NCBI RefSeq assembly: GCF_001298735.1
Contig: NZ_CYSP01000002.1
Coordinates: 248,001 to 312,000 of the forward strand
Direction: 5' to 3'
From: Propionispora sp. 2/2-37
Lineage (GTDB): Bacteria > Bacillota > Negativicutes > Propionisporales > Propionisporaceae
DNA: 64,000 nt
How positions within the stretch are numbered: position 1 is the stretch's first letter; each line of letters begins with the position of its first letter. A model generated the notes under the pieces. It did no database searches, was not told the DNA's origin, and worked only from the letters and a program-made list of their open reading frames with translations. Of the stretch, positions 50,858-58,683 are shown piece after piece. The translations under genes and the position numbers were made by a program.

Positions 50858-51844
50858 TTAGTTGGAATAAAGACCAAAGCTTGCCAGCCAGGCAACCAGT
50901 ACCGTTGTCGGCCCGGTAATAAAACGGGAATACAATACGGCAGGAACACCGACTTCTACCGTTTCCGCTTCGGCTTCCGCCAGTCCCAGACCTACCGGGA
51001 TAAAGTCACAGGCAGCCTGGGAGTTGATGGCAAATAATGCCGGCAATGCCAGATGAGGCGGAATGCTCCCCCTGCCGATTTCCACCCCCACCAGCACGCC
51101 GATAACCTGGGCAATAACGGCGCCTGGTCCTAAAAACGGGGACAATACCGGAAACGAGCATATTGCCGATATGATTAAGAGTCCCTGAATCGTTCCGGCC
51201 AGCGGGGTTAGCATGTTAGCAAACACATCACCCACACCGGTGCTTAACACCAAACCGATCAACATGCAGACAAAGGCCATAAACGGCAAAATCGTTCTCA
51301 TAACGGTGTCCACGGTATCACGCCCTGCCTGATAAAAAACACCAACTACCGAACCCATGAATTTGCCGACTTTAGCCATAAAACCGCCGCTTTGCTGGCT
51401 GATTTTCTTGGAGGTATCATATTTAGGCTGTTTGGCGGTGACGGCTTCATAAACCGGCGCCGGCGCCCCTTCGCCGCTCAGCTGCACATTCGCTTCCTTC
51501 ACATCCGATACATAAATATCGGCTTTTATGTGTTCCGCCAGCGGGCCACTTGGTCCGGAAGGCATTAAGTTAACCGTGGGAATACGTTTTTGCGGGTAAA
51601 TACCGCAGCGCAGAGTCCCCCCGCAGTCAATAACGACGCAGGCAATTTCCTCATCGGGAACCTTGGTTTTAAAACCGTCCACCAGGGTGCAGCCGGAAAG
51701 TTCGGCAATCCGTTCGGCTACCGGCGACATAACACCTCCGGTAACATTTACCACTTTATTTCTCACTTCATTCGGGGTTATGACCAGAGGACCTCCAAAG
51801 CCGCCCCGTCCGGCCGTAATGGTAATAGAATGATAATTTGCCAT
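50858..51844 (-). CDS. srlE: PTS glucitol/sorbitol-specific subunit IIB-C1
   Basis: 328 residues. N-terminal EIIB domain with the phosphocysteine region [18 protein letters not shown] near 72-89, then a linker and the C-terminal membrane part with helices at about 190-212, 222-242 and 255-280 and the conserved [20 protein letters not shown] near 235 (ELGRG-type segment [18 protein letters not shown]). With SrlA it forms the sorbitol channel and phosphorylates it to D-glucitol 6-phosphate. GGGAG precedes the ATG; it lies 15 bases downstream of srlA. Confidence 0.94.
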   Translation of the reverse strand: MANYHSITITAGRGGFGGPLVITPNEVRNKVVNVTGGVMSPVAERIAELSGCTLVDGFKTKVPDEEIACVVIDCGGTLRCGIYPQKRIPTVNLMPSGPSGPLAEHIKADIYVSDVKEANVQLSGEGAPAPVYEAVTAKQPKYDTSKKISQQSGGFMAKVGKFMGSVVGVFYQAGRDTVDTVMRTILPFMAFVCMLIGLVLSTGVGDVFANMLTPLAGTIQGLLIISAICSFPVLSPFLGPGAVIAQVIGVLVGVEIGRGSIPPHLALPALFAINSQAACDFIPVGLGLAEAEAETVEVGVPAVLYSRFITGPTTVLVAWLASFGLYSN

Positions 51845-51859
51845 CTTTTCTGCTCCCTT

Positions 51860-52426
51860 CTACGCATTTATGCTTGACTGTGTCGTACTGACTTCGCTTT
51901 TCAGCCGGATTCCCTGCTGTTTTTCCACATAAGCCGTGGTAAAGTCGGTAATCCAGCCGCGGAAGAAGTTGGTAACCACACCTACAAGAAAGTAGCGGAC
52001 AGCCAAATCAACGGTAGGCAGCCCCAGCTGCGTGATTCCGGCGGCAATCCCCAGGAATACGAACAGCTCGCCCGGATTTACATGCGGAAATAAGCCGTTT
52101 AACGTATGGCAGGAAAAAGATCCTGCCGCATAATAGCTTGGTTTGTACTTTTCCGGCATAAACTTGCCAAGCGACAAGGTCATCGGGTTACAAAAGAAGA
52201 AGGTTCCCACTACCGGCAGTATCAAATAACGGGATATGGGATTGCCGGCACTCTTATAGGCAAAGCGTTCCACCTTTTCCTGTCCGACAAACCGTATCAA
52301 CGCGTTCATGGCCACCAACAGCATAATTAACTTAGGAACAATACCAGTAAACATACCGACAAACGTCTTCGCTCCCGTCTCAAATACCCCATTGAAAGCG
52401 GTTGCAAACCAGATTAGAGTATCCAT
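51860..52426 (-). CDS. srlA: PTS glucitol/sorbitol-specific subunit IIC2
   Basis: 188 residues, four or so membrane helices. Family landmarks: [22 protein letters not shown] near 35-57, [31 protein letters not shown] near 70-100 and the C-terminal [21 protein letters not shown]. Companion membrane subunit of SrlE. GAGAGGAAAAA precedes the ATG. Follows gutM by 73 bases, srlE follows after 15 bases. Confidence 0.94.
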   Translation of the reverse strand: MDTLIWFATAFNGVFETGAKTFVGMFTGIVPKLIMLLVAMNALIRFVGQEKVERFAYKSAGNPISRYLILPVVGTFFFCNPMTLSLGKFMPEKYKPSYYAAGSFSCHTLNGLFPHVNPGELFVFLGIAAGITQLGLPTVDLAVRYFLVGVVTNFFRGWITDFTTAYVEKQQGIRLKSEVSTTQSSINA

Positions 52427-52499
52427 TTCTTTTTCCTCTCTTTCTTATTGAATATAAAAGTTCTGTTAGACCGGTACCTTGACCGGAATTTTCAATCCG

Positions 52500-52922
52500 T
52501 CAAGGTAATAGGGCACCTGTCTTTGCCGGTATCACCTCCATGGTCGTATTTGCCTGAATAAACGCCCGGTAGTTATCTACCGCGTTTAAAACAGCCCTGG
52601 TCGTTTGCCTGTCCAGTCTGATGTATTCACAAATGGTTTCGTCTATCTTGTTTAACTGATTGCCCTGTAAGGCAGGGAAGGGGTGAAAACGGGCAAAGCT
52701 GGAAACTCCGGACATTCGCTCCCCTGTCAGAATCGTACCGTTGGCATCAATGCAGAAAAGCACCACCACGCCGGCTACCATCCGGCCTTTCGAGCGGCCG
52801 GCCACAACCCTTCCGCGCTGCCGCAGCGCCTTAAAGCGGCCGTTGAAGTTTCGCATTTGAAAAAAGCCCAGCACACCTTGCAGTCCCCAGAGTCCGGCAG
52901 CCAGCAACAGCATTTCCCACAT
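52500..52922 (-). CDS. gutM: Glucitol operon activator protein GutM
   Basis: 140 residues. N-terminal hydrophobic segment (LLLAAGLWGLQGVLGFFQM) then the GutM pattern MRNFNGRFKALRQRGRVVAGRSKGRMVAG and GTILTGERMSGVSSFARFHPF. GutM/SrlM activates the sorbitol operon in enterobacteria, and in Firmicutes it usually sits inside the PTS operon. No DNA-binding motif is visible, so it may act indirectly at the membrane. GGGGGG precedes the ATG; 32 bases separate it from srlD. Confidence 0.92.
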   Translation of the reverse strand: MWEMLLLAAGLWGLQGVLGFFQMRNFNGRFKALRQRGRVVAGRSKGRMVAGVVVLFCIDANGTILTGERMSGVSSFARFHPFPALQGNQLNKIDETICEYIRLDRQTTRAVLNAVDNYRAFIQANTTMEVIPAKTGALLP

Positions 52923-52954
52923 ACAAATCCCCCCTTCCTATACTTACCTGATAT

Positions 52955-53728
52955 TTAATGCATGACCTGGCCGCCGGTGATGTTAACGGCCTGGCCGGTA
53001 AGATAACTGGCCTGATCGGACGAATAAAAAGCCACGGCATTGGCTACGTCCTCTACCTGACAGCCCCGTTTCAGCGGCACTTTTTCGATATATACCTTCT
53101 TAACCTCGGATTCCGGTATGCCCAGCTTGACGGCATATTGCGGGATCAGGCTTTCAAACATTTCCGAATCCAGCATATTGCCCAGCATCATCGAATTGAC
53201 GCGGATATTGTGTTCGGCCAAATCCAGAGCCAGGCTCTGCGTCAGGCCGACAACACCGAATTTAGCGGCGGAATAGCCGGGATTGAATTTACTGCCGACT
53301 TTACCGGTCTTGGAATTAATGACAATAATGGAACCCGGACCGCCCTGCTTTATCATTTGCTTAGCGACTTCACGGGCACAAAGGAAATACCCCGTTAAGT
53401 TTACATCCAGTAAAAACTGGAAGGTTTTTAATTCAAACTCCGTAATTTTTGCACTAATGGTAGCGCCCACATTGTATATCAGAGAATCAATCCTGCCAAA
53501 TTCCCGGACGACCGCTGCAACCAGTTCCCGGACATCCTTTTCCACGCAGACATCCACTGTAAAGGCCATCGCCCTGCTGCCGGCGGCCGAAATATCCGCC
53601 GCCACCTTCCTGGCATTTTCCCCTACCAGGTCGGCAACCGCAACTTCGTAGCCCTCTCGTGCCATACGCTTGCTTAAATGTGCGCCTAGTCCTCTGCCGC
53701 CGCCAATAACCAAAGCTATTTTTGCCAT
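52955..53728 (-). CDS. srlD: Sorbitol-6-phosphate 2-dehydrogenase
   Basis: 257 residues, classical short-chain dehydrogenase. NAD motif VIGGGRGLGAHLSKRM near residue 8, catalytic Ser-Tyr-Lys seen as INSKTGKVGSKFNPGYSAAKFG near 140-160, and the C-terminal YLTGQAVNITGGQVM. It oxidises D-glucitol 6-phosphate to fructose 6-phosphate. Three in-frame ATGs are close; the one at 53728 has AGGAGG eight bases upstream and gives the family's normal N-terminus (MAKIALVIGG). Second functional gene of the operon after the regulator and a small protein. Confidence 0.92.
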   Translation of the reverse strand: MAKIALVIGGGRGLGAHLSKRMAREGYEVAVADLVGENARKVAADISAAGSRAMAFTVDVCVEKDVRELVAAVVREFGRIDSLIYNVGATISAKITEFELKTFQFLLDVNLTGYFLCAREVAKQMIKQGGPGSIIVINSKTGKVGSKFNPGYSAAKFGVVGLTQSLALDLAEHNIRVNSMMLGNMLDSEMFESLIPQYAVKLGIPESEVKKVYIEKVPLKRGCQVEDVANAVAFYSSDQASYLTGQAVNITGGQVMH

Positions 53729-53818
53729 GTTCATTACCTCCTGAGATACATTAAAATTATTGCTTATGGAATACGATTTGCCAGGATAAGAAAAAGCCAT
53801 GGTATAAGCAATCAGTGC

Positions 53819-53995
53819 TTAGCCCATGGCTCTTACATGCTGACGAAAAGTATTGTCATACGTTTTGTTATCATCCGCTACTTTTTCAATCCGGATTAAA
53901 AACTGTTCCTGCTTTCCCTTGATCATAACTTCCTTATATGCAAATAAGCTGTAAATCTTATCTCCTGGCTGCAGAGTCTTCATTTCATTTGCCAA
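53819..53995 (-). CDS. Small hypothetical protein in the sorbitol operon
   Basis: 58 residues if it starts at the TTG (53995), which has AGGAGG seven bases upstream; an ATG at 53983 is an alternative. Basic/acidic mix with a beta-rich core KIYSLFAYKEVMIKGKQEQFLIRI and a helical C-terminus, no membrane span or signal peptide. I do not recognise a family. Its site between the SorC-type regulator (46 bases upstream) and srlD (90 bases downstream) and its clean ribosome site suggest it is real and co-expressed. Confidence 0.6.
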   Translation of the reverse strand: MANEMKTLQPGDKIYSLFAYKEVMIKGKQEQFLIRIEKVADDNKTYDNTFRQHVRAMG

Positions 53996-54041
53996 ATCCA
54001 ACCCTCCTAAACCATGTTTATTTAGAATGAAACACCCGCAA

Positions 54042-54986
54042 TTACCTGTCATCCCCCTGCCTTTCGTTTTTAAAATCCAACAACAGCTTTGCGGTTAGTT
54101 CATCCGTGATCAATACATTAATAAACTTTCCTTTCAAGGCCCCGTAAATAGCCGGCACCTTTTCCGGCGAAGCGGCCACTCCGATAGAATAATTCACTCT
54201 TTTAATGGTATCGGGATGAATGGCGATGGTCCGGTCGGTTAAGACGGTATCCACCACATTGCCATGCACATCATAGAACCAGGAGCAAACATCACCGACA
54301 ACTCCTGCCTCCTGTAACGCATCGGCATATTCCCTGCCCAGCGCGCCCATCCAAACCAGATTGGAAGACTTAAGCGGTGTTCCCACCCCAACAACAGCAA
54401 TGCTGACTTGCTCCCACATGGTAATCACCTTGCGGCAATTATCATCCCGGATCATAATGTTCCTGGCTTCCGCGGACCCGGCTATCGCCGGCGCATATAG
54501 GTAATGGCTTTTGGCTTTAAAGGCATTGGCCACCTTATAGGTTATTGTATTGACATGAAAATCACTGTCAACATTTCCCGGTCCGCCAACCAGCGGAATC
54601 ATTTCCACATTCAGTTTTTCGCAGGGCTCCATAGCCGCGGCATTAGCGATCGAAGCCATGGTCTCCCCCCAGGCAAAGCCAACCACGTCACCGTCATGAA
54701 TGATCCGTTTTAAAAACCGGATACCGGCTTTTCCCAAATCTGCCGCGGAAGAAATGATATAAACTTCCTTCAGATCAAACTTCTCTTCCAGTTTGGCTTC
54801 CAACTCTTCGAACTCATCATTTACGACCGATATCTGGACCAGCCCGGCCAGCATGGCTTTTTTTAAATATTTACTGACCGTGGTACGGTTAATGCCCAGT
54901 TTAGCGGCGATTTCATTCTGATTTTTATTTTCCAGGTAATACATGCGTGCGACTTTTATTAACAAACGTTTATCTACAGCCAACAT
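54042..54986 (-). CDS. SorC/DeoR-family sugar-binding transcriptional regulator
   Basis: 314 residues. N-terminal winged HTH with KVARMYYLENKNQNEIAAKLGINRTTVSKYLKKA near 8-42, then the SorC sugar-binding domain from about 50 (VIIGFAWG-type GFAWGETMAS near 103, MIPLVGGPGNV near 130, VGVGTPLKSSNLVWMG near 200, GAVGDVCSWFYD near 225). Such regulators respond to sugar phosphates, here most likely a sorbitol or sorbose phosphate. The ATG at 54986 has AGGATGG upstream; an ATG at 55016 is the alternative. First gene of the sorbitol operon, so autoregulated, with a palindrome between promoter and gene as probable operator. Confidence 0.92.
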   Translation of the reverse strand: MLAVDKRLLIKVARMYYLENKNQNEIAAKLGINRTTVSKYLKKAMLAGLVQISVVNDEFEELEAKLEEKFDLKEVYIISSAADLGKAGIRFLKRIIHDGDVVGFAWGETMASIANAAAMEPCEKLNVEMIPLVGGPGNVDSDFHVNTITYKVANAFKAKSHYLYAPAIAGSAEARNIMIRDDNCRKVITMWEQVSIAVVGVGTPLKSSNLVWMGALGREYADALQEAGVVGDVCSWFYDVHGNVVDTVLTDRTIAIHPDTIKRVNYSIGVAASPEKVPAIYGALKGKFINVLITDELTAKLLLDFKNERQGDDR

Positions 54987-55020
54987 ACGATAACCATCCT
55001 GTGCCGAATTTGTCATTCAT

Positions 55021-55036
55021 CGTCACATTTGTGACG
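55021..55036. promoter_or_regulatory. Probable SorC-type operator
   Basis: CGTCACA-TT-TGTGACG, perfect seven-base arms, about 20-36 bases downstream of the predicted transcription start and ahead of the regulator gene. Position fits autorepression. The arms are TCACA..TGTGA, the inverse order of a CRP site. Confidence 0.65.
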
Positions 55037-55063
55037 GTACGTAACTTTTGTTGCTTCGTCTTT

Positions 55064-55092
55064 ATCGTAATATATTTTTTAGAAAATTGCAA
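55064..55092 (-). promoter_or_regulatory. Promoter of the sorbitol operon
   Basis: Minus strand -35 TTGCAA (55087-55092), 17-base spacer, -10 TACGAT (55064-55069). Transcription starts near 55057. Confidence 0.5.
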
Positions 55093-55145
55093 TATATAAA
55101 ATCAAAATTTTTTAGCTTATTTTAATAACATGGCCATATATTCTG

Positions 55146-55199
55146 ACAAAAAAAAGACTCATGTGCTACAGTACCAAGACCGAGCCGTGAATCTTTTTT
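55146..55199 (-). terminator. Intrinsic terminator of the eut operon
   Basis: Minus strand AAAAAGATTCA pairs with TGAGTCTTTTT (one wobble) followed by more T, about 10 bases past the cblS stop. Confidence 0.75.
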
Positions 55200-55208
55200 A
55201 TAAAGGCC

Positions 55209-55946
55209 TTATTGTCGGTTAACCAGTTCGCCAATCACTTCCGTTTCGTTAAGCCGGGGCAGCTGTTCCAGAAAGCACTTCTTGACCACGGCCAGAACGA
55301 CCGTACTGGGACCGGCCGATTTCTGCATATCCACCGCAATCTTCTTGGCCGGCACAAAAGTCAGCCCGTTAAGGGCAGCCAACTGCCGTATTTCCGCCAG
55401 AATGCCCTGTGATCCTACCGGTAAAAGCTCATAAACGTTTTTCAGTCCTGCCAACCGGGTTACTGTTGCATAATCAATCAGCCGTGCCTGCAGGACCTCC
55501 TGTCCGACCCTGGGCTTTCCTATGGCCAGCACCGCTGCCCCGTCCCGGCAGGTGTTCACCTTTAAGCGGGAACTTTCGGCCAGGCCGACTGCCGTAATGC
55601 CCAGTCCGGTAGCAATCGTCGGGAAATTTTCTTCCGTGCTGCCAGTCAGCACAACCTGGTCAATACCGGCTAAAGCCAGTTCCTCTTCAATACCCTGTAT
55701 AATCCCTTTTCCCGTCGGTTCCATCTCATTACAAACGGCATTGGCCAGACAGACGACTTCCGCTCCCGCGCAGAGAATCTCCAGCAGAACCACTCTCGCC
55801 GTATATTTTCCGGTAACGACGGGGGAAACCTTGAGTGTGTCGCCGTCTTTTAAGCCGGCGCCGCCACAGCTGTCGCAGGCAATCACCATGGTTTTCCCTT
55901 GTCCGATATCCACCAGGGTCAGGTCTCTTACCTTTCGTATCTTCAT
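55209..55946 (-). CDS. Probable alpha-ribazole kinase (CblS; AIR-synthase-related)
   Basis: 245 residues of the PurM/ThiL/SelD-like fold. N-terminal ACDSCGGAGLKDGD corresponds to the GDSCG segment of the family, and metal/nucleotide-binding parts follow (LTGSTEENFPTIATGLGITAVG near 100). The second half is shorter than in PurM. AIR-synthase-related proteins paired with the small ECF-type transporter upstream are CblS/CblT in Firmicutes (established knowledge), where CblS phosphorylates alpha-ribazole for cobalamin lower-ligand salvage. It ends the eut operon, whose enzyme EutBC needs adenosylcobalamin, which supports the call. AGAGGA precedes the ATG; 10 bases after cblT. Confidence 0.75.
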   Translation of the reverse strand: MKIRKVRDLTLVDIGQGKTMVIACDSCGGAGLKDGDTLKVSPVVTGKYTARVVLLEILCAGAEVVCLANAVCNEMEPTGKGIIQGIEEELALAGIDQVVLTGSTEENFPTIATGLGITAVGLAESSRLKVNTCRDGAAVLAIGKPRVGQEVLQARLIDYATVTRLAGLKNVYELLPVGSQGILAEIRQLAALNGLTFVPAKKIAVDMQKSAGPSTVVLAVVKKCFLEQLPRLNETEVIGELVNRQ

Positions 55947-55956
55947 CGCTTGTCCT

Positions 55957-56460
55957 CTATCTGTGTTGTAAGTGTTTTGATAAAATCCGGTACAATAAAA
56001 AAGCCAGAACGATATTTAGCAAGGCTGCTCCGGTCAAAACCGGCAGCAAGGCCAGCATACCGCTCCGCCCCATTGCCGGCAAAAGCCAGGGAGCCAGCAG
56101 CAGCAAGGCCAGCGGGCCGTTAACCGCCGTACCGGCCATCATTGCCAGGAGCCGTGCCGTATAGGCATTTCCCTGTCGTGCACTTATGTGCCGGTAGATC
56201 AGGCCAAACACCGCCATAGCCGCTGCCATATCGGCCATAATCAGCAAATGAACAGGCAATGACAAAGGAAATCCCGACAACAGAGCGGTAAAAAAGTGTC
56301 CGGCGGCACCGATGAAGGCACCTTCAACCGGTCCTAACAGCAGTGCGCCCAAAAAGCCCGGCATGGAATCAAAAGCAATGGTTCCCATAATCTTCAGATT
56401 GGCACCTATATAGCTTACCGCAACAAACAAGGCAAGCAAAACCAGTCGTTTGGTATTCAC
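55957..56460 (-). CDS. Probable alpha-ribazole transporter (CblT; ECF S-component-like)
   Basis: 167 residues, five to six membrane helices, the size and hydrophobic profile of ECF transporter S components. N-terminal RLVLLALFVAVSYIGANLKIMG, then the GFLGALLLGPVEGAFIGAAGHFFTALLSG segment near 35-65 typical of the group. No ATPase or T component is nearby; CblT works alone or with a shared ECF module. I chose the GTG at 56460 (GGGGGAG upstream), not the upstream TTG. Followed after 10 bases by the AIR-synthase-related gene; the pair imports and phosphorylates alpha-ribazole. Confidence 0.72.
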   Translation of the reverse strand: MNTKRLVLLALFVAVSYIGANLKIMGTIAFDSMPGFLGALLLGPVEGAFIGAAGHFFTALLSGFPLSLPVHLLIMADMAAAMAVFGLIYRHISARQGNAYTARLLAMMAGTAVNGPLALLLLAPWLLPAMGRSGMLALLPVLTGAALLNIVLAFLLYRILSKHLQHR

Positions 56461-56523
56461 TAGTCTCCCCCACAACAAAACAAGCTCTACATATTAGATT
56501 ATACTATCAGCAGCGGACTTTAA

Positions 56524-57294
56524 TCAAATTTTTAATTCAATGCCGCTTTTTTTCTCCTGCATCATCAATTTTATTAAATGGACAATTTGCGCCCCGGCCT
56601 CCACCGGCGGCGTACCTTTTTTATAGATGTTGGATATGACGGTCCGCTGGTGTTCCGGTTTTAGCGGACTGGATTCATACGCCATATAGGAACTCATACT
56701 TTCTCCGGTTGCCAGTCCCGGACGCTCGCCGATCAGGAGCACCGTCACTTTGGCATTAAGGGCCTGGCTGATTTTGTCCATAGTCGCCACACGCCCGTAC
56801 TTAATAAATATGGGCGTGCCCACCCGGTATCCTTCGGCCCGGGCACCATCGACAATAACCGGATAAATGTCCCGGATATTGGCCGTAATGGCATGGGAAC
56901 TCAATCCGTCGGCAACCAGTATCTGTACTTCCGGGGCATAAATACACTGTTGTTTTATTCTGTCCAGCGTCTCGCCGGAAAACAGCCGGCCCAGATCCGG
57001 ACGGGTAATATATTCTTCTTTGTCCTTTACCATGGTCTGCACTTTAAAAAAACCCATTGCATCCATCAGGCTTTCGTCCACATACGACCAAACCGAATCC
57101 ACCGCTACCGCATGATCGGCACGAAAGCGCAGCAGCGTTTCCGTTTTCAAACGGTCGGCTGCCCTTCCGACGCAAATACGGGCATTGGTTGTCTTCTTCA
57201 GGCGTTTGCAAACTTCCTTATCGGCCGGATGATCAATCGTCACCCGCTCGCTATAATCAATGGCCGCTATATCGTTGATTTCTTTTAACTTCAT
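56524..57294 (-). CDS. eutC: Ethanolamine ammonia-lyase small subunit
   Basis: 256 residues. Small subunit of adenosylcobalamin-dependent ethanolamine ammonia-lyase, which with EutB converts ethanolamine to acetaldehyde and ammonia. EutC landmarks: TNARICVGRAADRLKTETLLRFRADHAVAVDSVW near 39-70, VADGLSSHAITAN near 130, IKYGRVATMDKIS near 165 and VLLIGERPGLATGESMSSYM near 185. About 40 residues shorter at the N-terminus than E. coli EutC, as usual in Firmicutes. The ATG at 57294 has GGGGTG upstream; six bases after the eutB stop. Confidence 0.96.
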   Translation of the reverse strand: MKLKEINDIAAIDYSERVTIDHPADKEVCKRLKKTTNARICVGRAADRLKTETLLRFRADHAVAVDSVWSYVDESLMDAMGFFKVQTMVKDKEEYITRPDLGRLFSGETLDRIKQQCIYAPEVQILVADGLSSHAITANIRDIYPVIVDGARAEGYRVGTPIFIKYGRVATMDKISQALNAKVTVLLIGERPGLATGESMSSYMAYESSPLKPEHQRTVISNIYKKGTPPVEAGAQIVHLIKLMMQEKKSGIELKI

Positions 57295-57299
57295 AATCT

Positions 57300-58664
57300 T
57301 CACCCCGCAATTGTAAATATGGACGGATCACCCGCTTTTTCCGTCAGACAGTTATCCTTCATAATCCCCAAAGCTTCCATGCGGTCGGCAAATTCCTTGA
57401 TCGGCCTTTTACCGGTAATGGTCCGGATGGCGGCAACATCATGATGGCTGGTCGTCTGATACATTAACATAACATCATCACCACCGGGAATCCCCATAAA
57501 ATAAGTGCAGTCGGCAGCAGCCAGCAGCAACGCCAAATTTTCCAGATCGTTCTGGTCGGCTTTCATATGGTTGGTATAGCAGACATCAACTCCCATCGGC
57601 AGGCCGGTCAGTTTACCCATAAAATGGTCTTCCAGCCCCGCCCGGATAACCTGTTTGCCGTCATATAAATATTCCGGGCCGATAAAACCGACAACCGTAT
57701 TCACCAGGAAAGGCTTATACCGTTTGGCAAAGCCGTAGCATCTGGCTTCCATGGTGAGTTGGTCGGCCTGATGGTGTCCTTCGGCCGAAAGTTCGGACCC
57801 CTGACCGGTTTCAAAATACATAAAATTAGGACCGGCCGAGCTTTTTCGCTCCTGCATGAGGGAGTAAGCCTCATCCATTAACGGCACGCTGATGCCGAAA
57901 GCTTCATTGGCGATTTGCGATCCGGCAATGCTTTGGAACATTAAATCCATAGGCACCCCTTTTTTCAGCACTTCCATTTGGGTGGTCACGTGCGCCAGAA
58001 CACAGTTCTGCGTAGGAATATCCCACGTGATCATAAACTCTTTAAACTTGCATAAAATGTTTGACACACTGTCCACCATATCGGCAACAGGATTTAGCCC
58101 AATCACGGCATCGCCCACACCATAGCTGATCCCTTCCATCACCGAGGCCATGATACCGTTTACATCGTCAGTGGCATGGTTCGGCTGCAGCCGGGATGAA
58201 AAGGTTCCCTTGCGTCCAATGGTAGTGTTGCAGGTTGCCGTATTTTCGATCTTTCTGGAAACATATACCAGATCCAAATTGCTCATCATTTTCGCAACGG
58301 CTGCGATCATTTCCGCCGTCAAACCACGGCTGACCTCTTTGATTGTTTGACCATCAGCCTTTAACAGATATTCCCGGAAGTCACCCACCGTCATGGATTT
58401 GATTTTTCGATACTCCGACATCGACACTGCATCCTGGATCACCCGGGTAACCTCATCTTCTTCGTAAGGTACAACCGGATTATTTTTCAAGTCTTCCAGG
58501 GTCATTTCCGACAGGACCACCTTGGCGGCCACACGTTCCGCCATGTCCTGAGCCGCAATACCGGCCAGGCTGTCACCTGATTTTTCTTCGTTGGCTTTCG
58601 CCAGCACCTCTTTAACATCTTTAAATTGATAGCTTTTACCAAACAACCTCGTCCTTAATAGCAT
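57300..58664 (-). CDS. eutB: Ethanolamine ammonia-lyase large subunit
   Basis: 454 residues, normal length. TIM-barrel subunit holding the active site. EutB landmarks: NLDLVYVSRKIENTATCNTTIGRKGTFSSRLQPNHATDDV near 152-190, IGLNPVADMVDSVS near 208, NFMYFETGQGSELSAEGHHQADQLT near 289-315 and YFMGIPGGDDVMLMYQT near 395. Followed directly by eutC. AGCAGG precedes the ATG. No microcompartment shell genes (eutSMNLK) lie inside the window. Confidence 0.97.
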   Translation of the reverse strand: MLLRTRLFGKSYQFKDVKEVLAKANEEKSGDSLAGIAAQDMAERVAAKVVLSEMTLEDLKNNPVVPYEEDEVTRVIQDAVSMSEYRKIKSMTVGDFREYLLKADGQTIKEVSRGLTAEMIAAVAKMMSNLDLVYVSRKIENTATCNTTIGRKGTFSSRLQPNHATDDVNGIMASVMEGISYGVGDAVIGLNPVADMVDSVSNILCKFKEFMITWDIPTQNCVLAHVTTQMEVLKKGVPMDLMFQSIAGSQIANEAFGISVPLMDEAYSLMQERKSSAGPNFMYFETGQGSELSAEGHHQADQLTMEARCYGFAKRYKPFLVNTVVGFIGPEYLYDGKQVIRAGLEDHFMGKLTGLPMGVDVCYTNHMKADQNDLENLALLLAAADCTYFMGIPGGDDVMLMYQTTSHHDVAAIRTITGKRPIKEFADRMEALGIMKDNCLTEKAGDPSIFTIAG

Positions 58665-58683
58665 ATAGACACCTGCTCTCTTT

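Noticed and set aside
55209-55946. Selenophosphate synthetase or thiamine-phosphate kinase
   Set aside because: Shares the fold but lacks the glycine-rich SelD/ThiL N-terminal patterns, and context with the S-component gene and B12-dependent lyase favours CblS.
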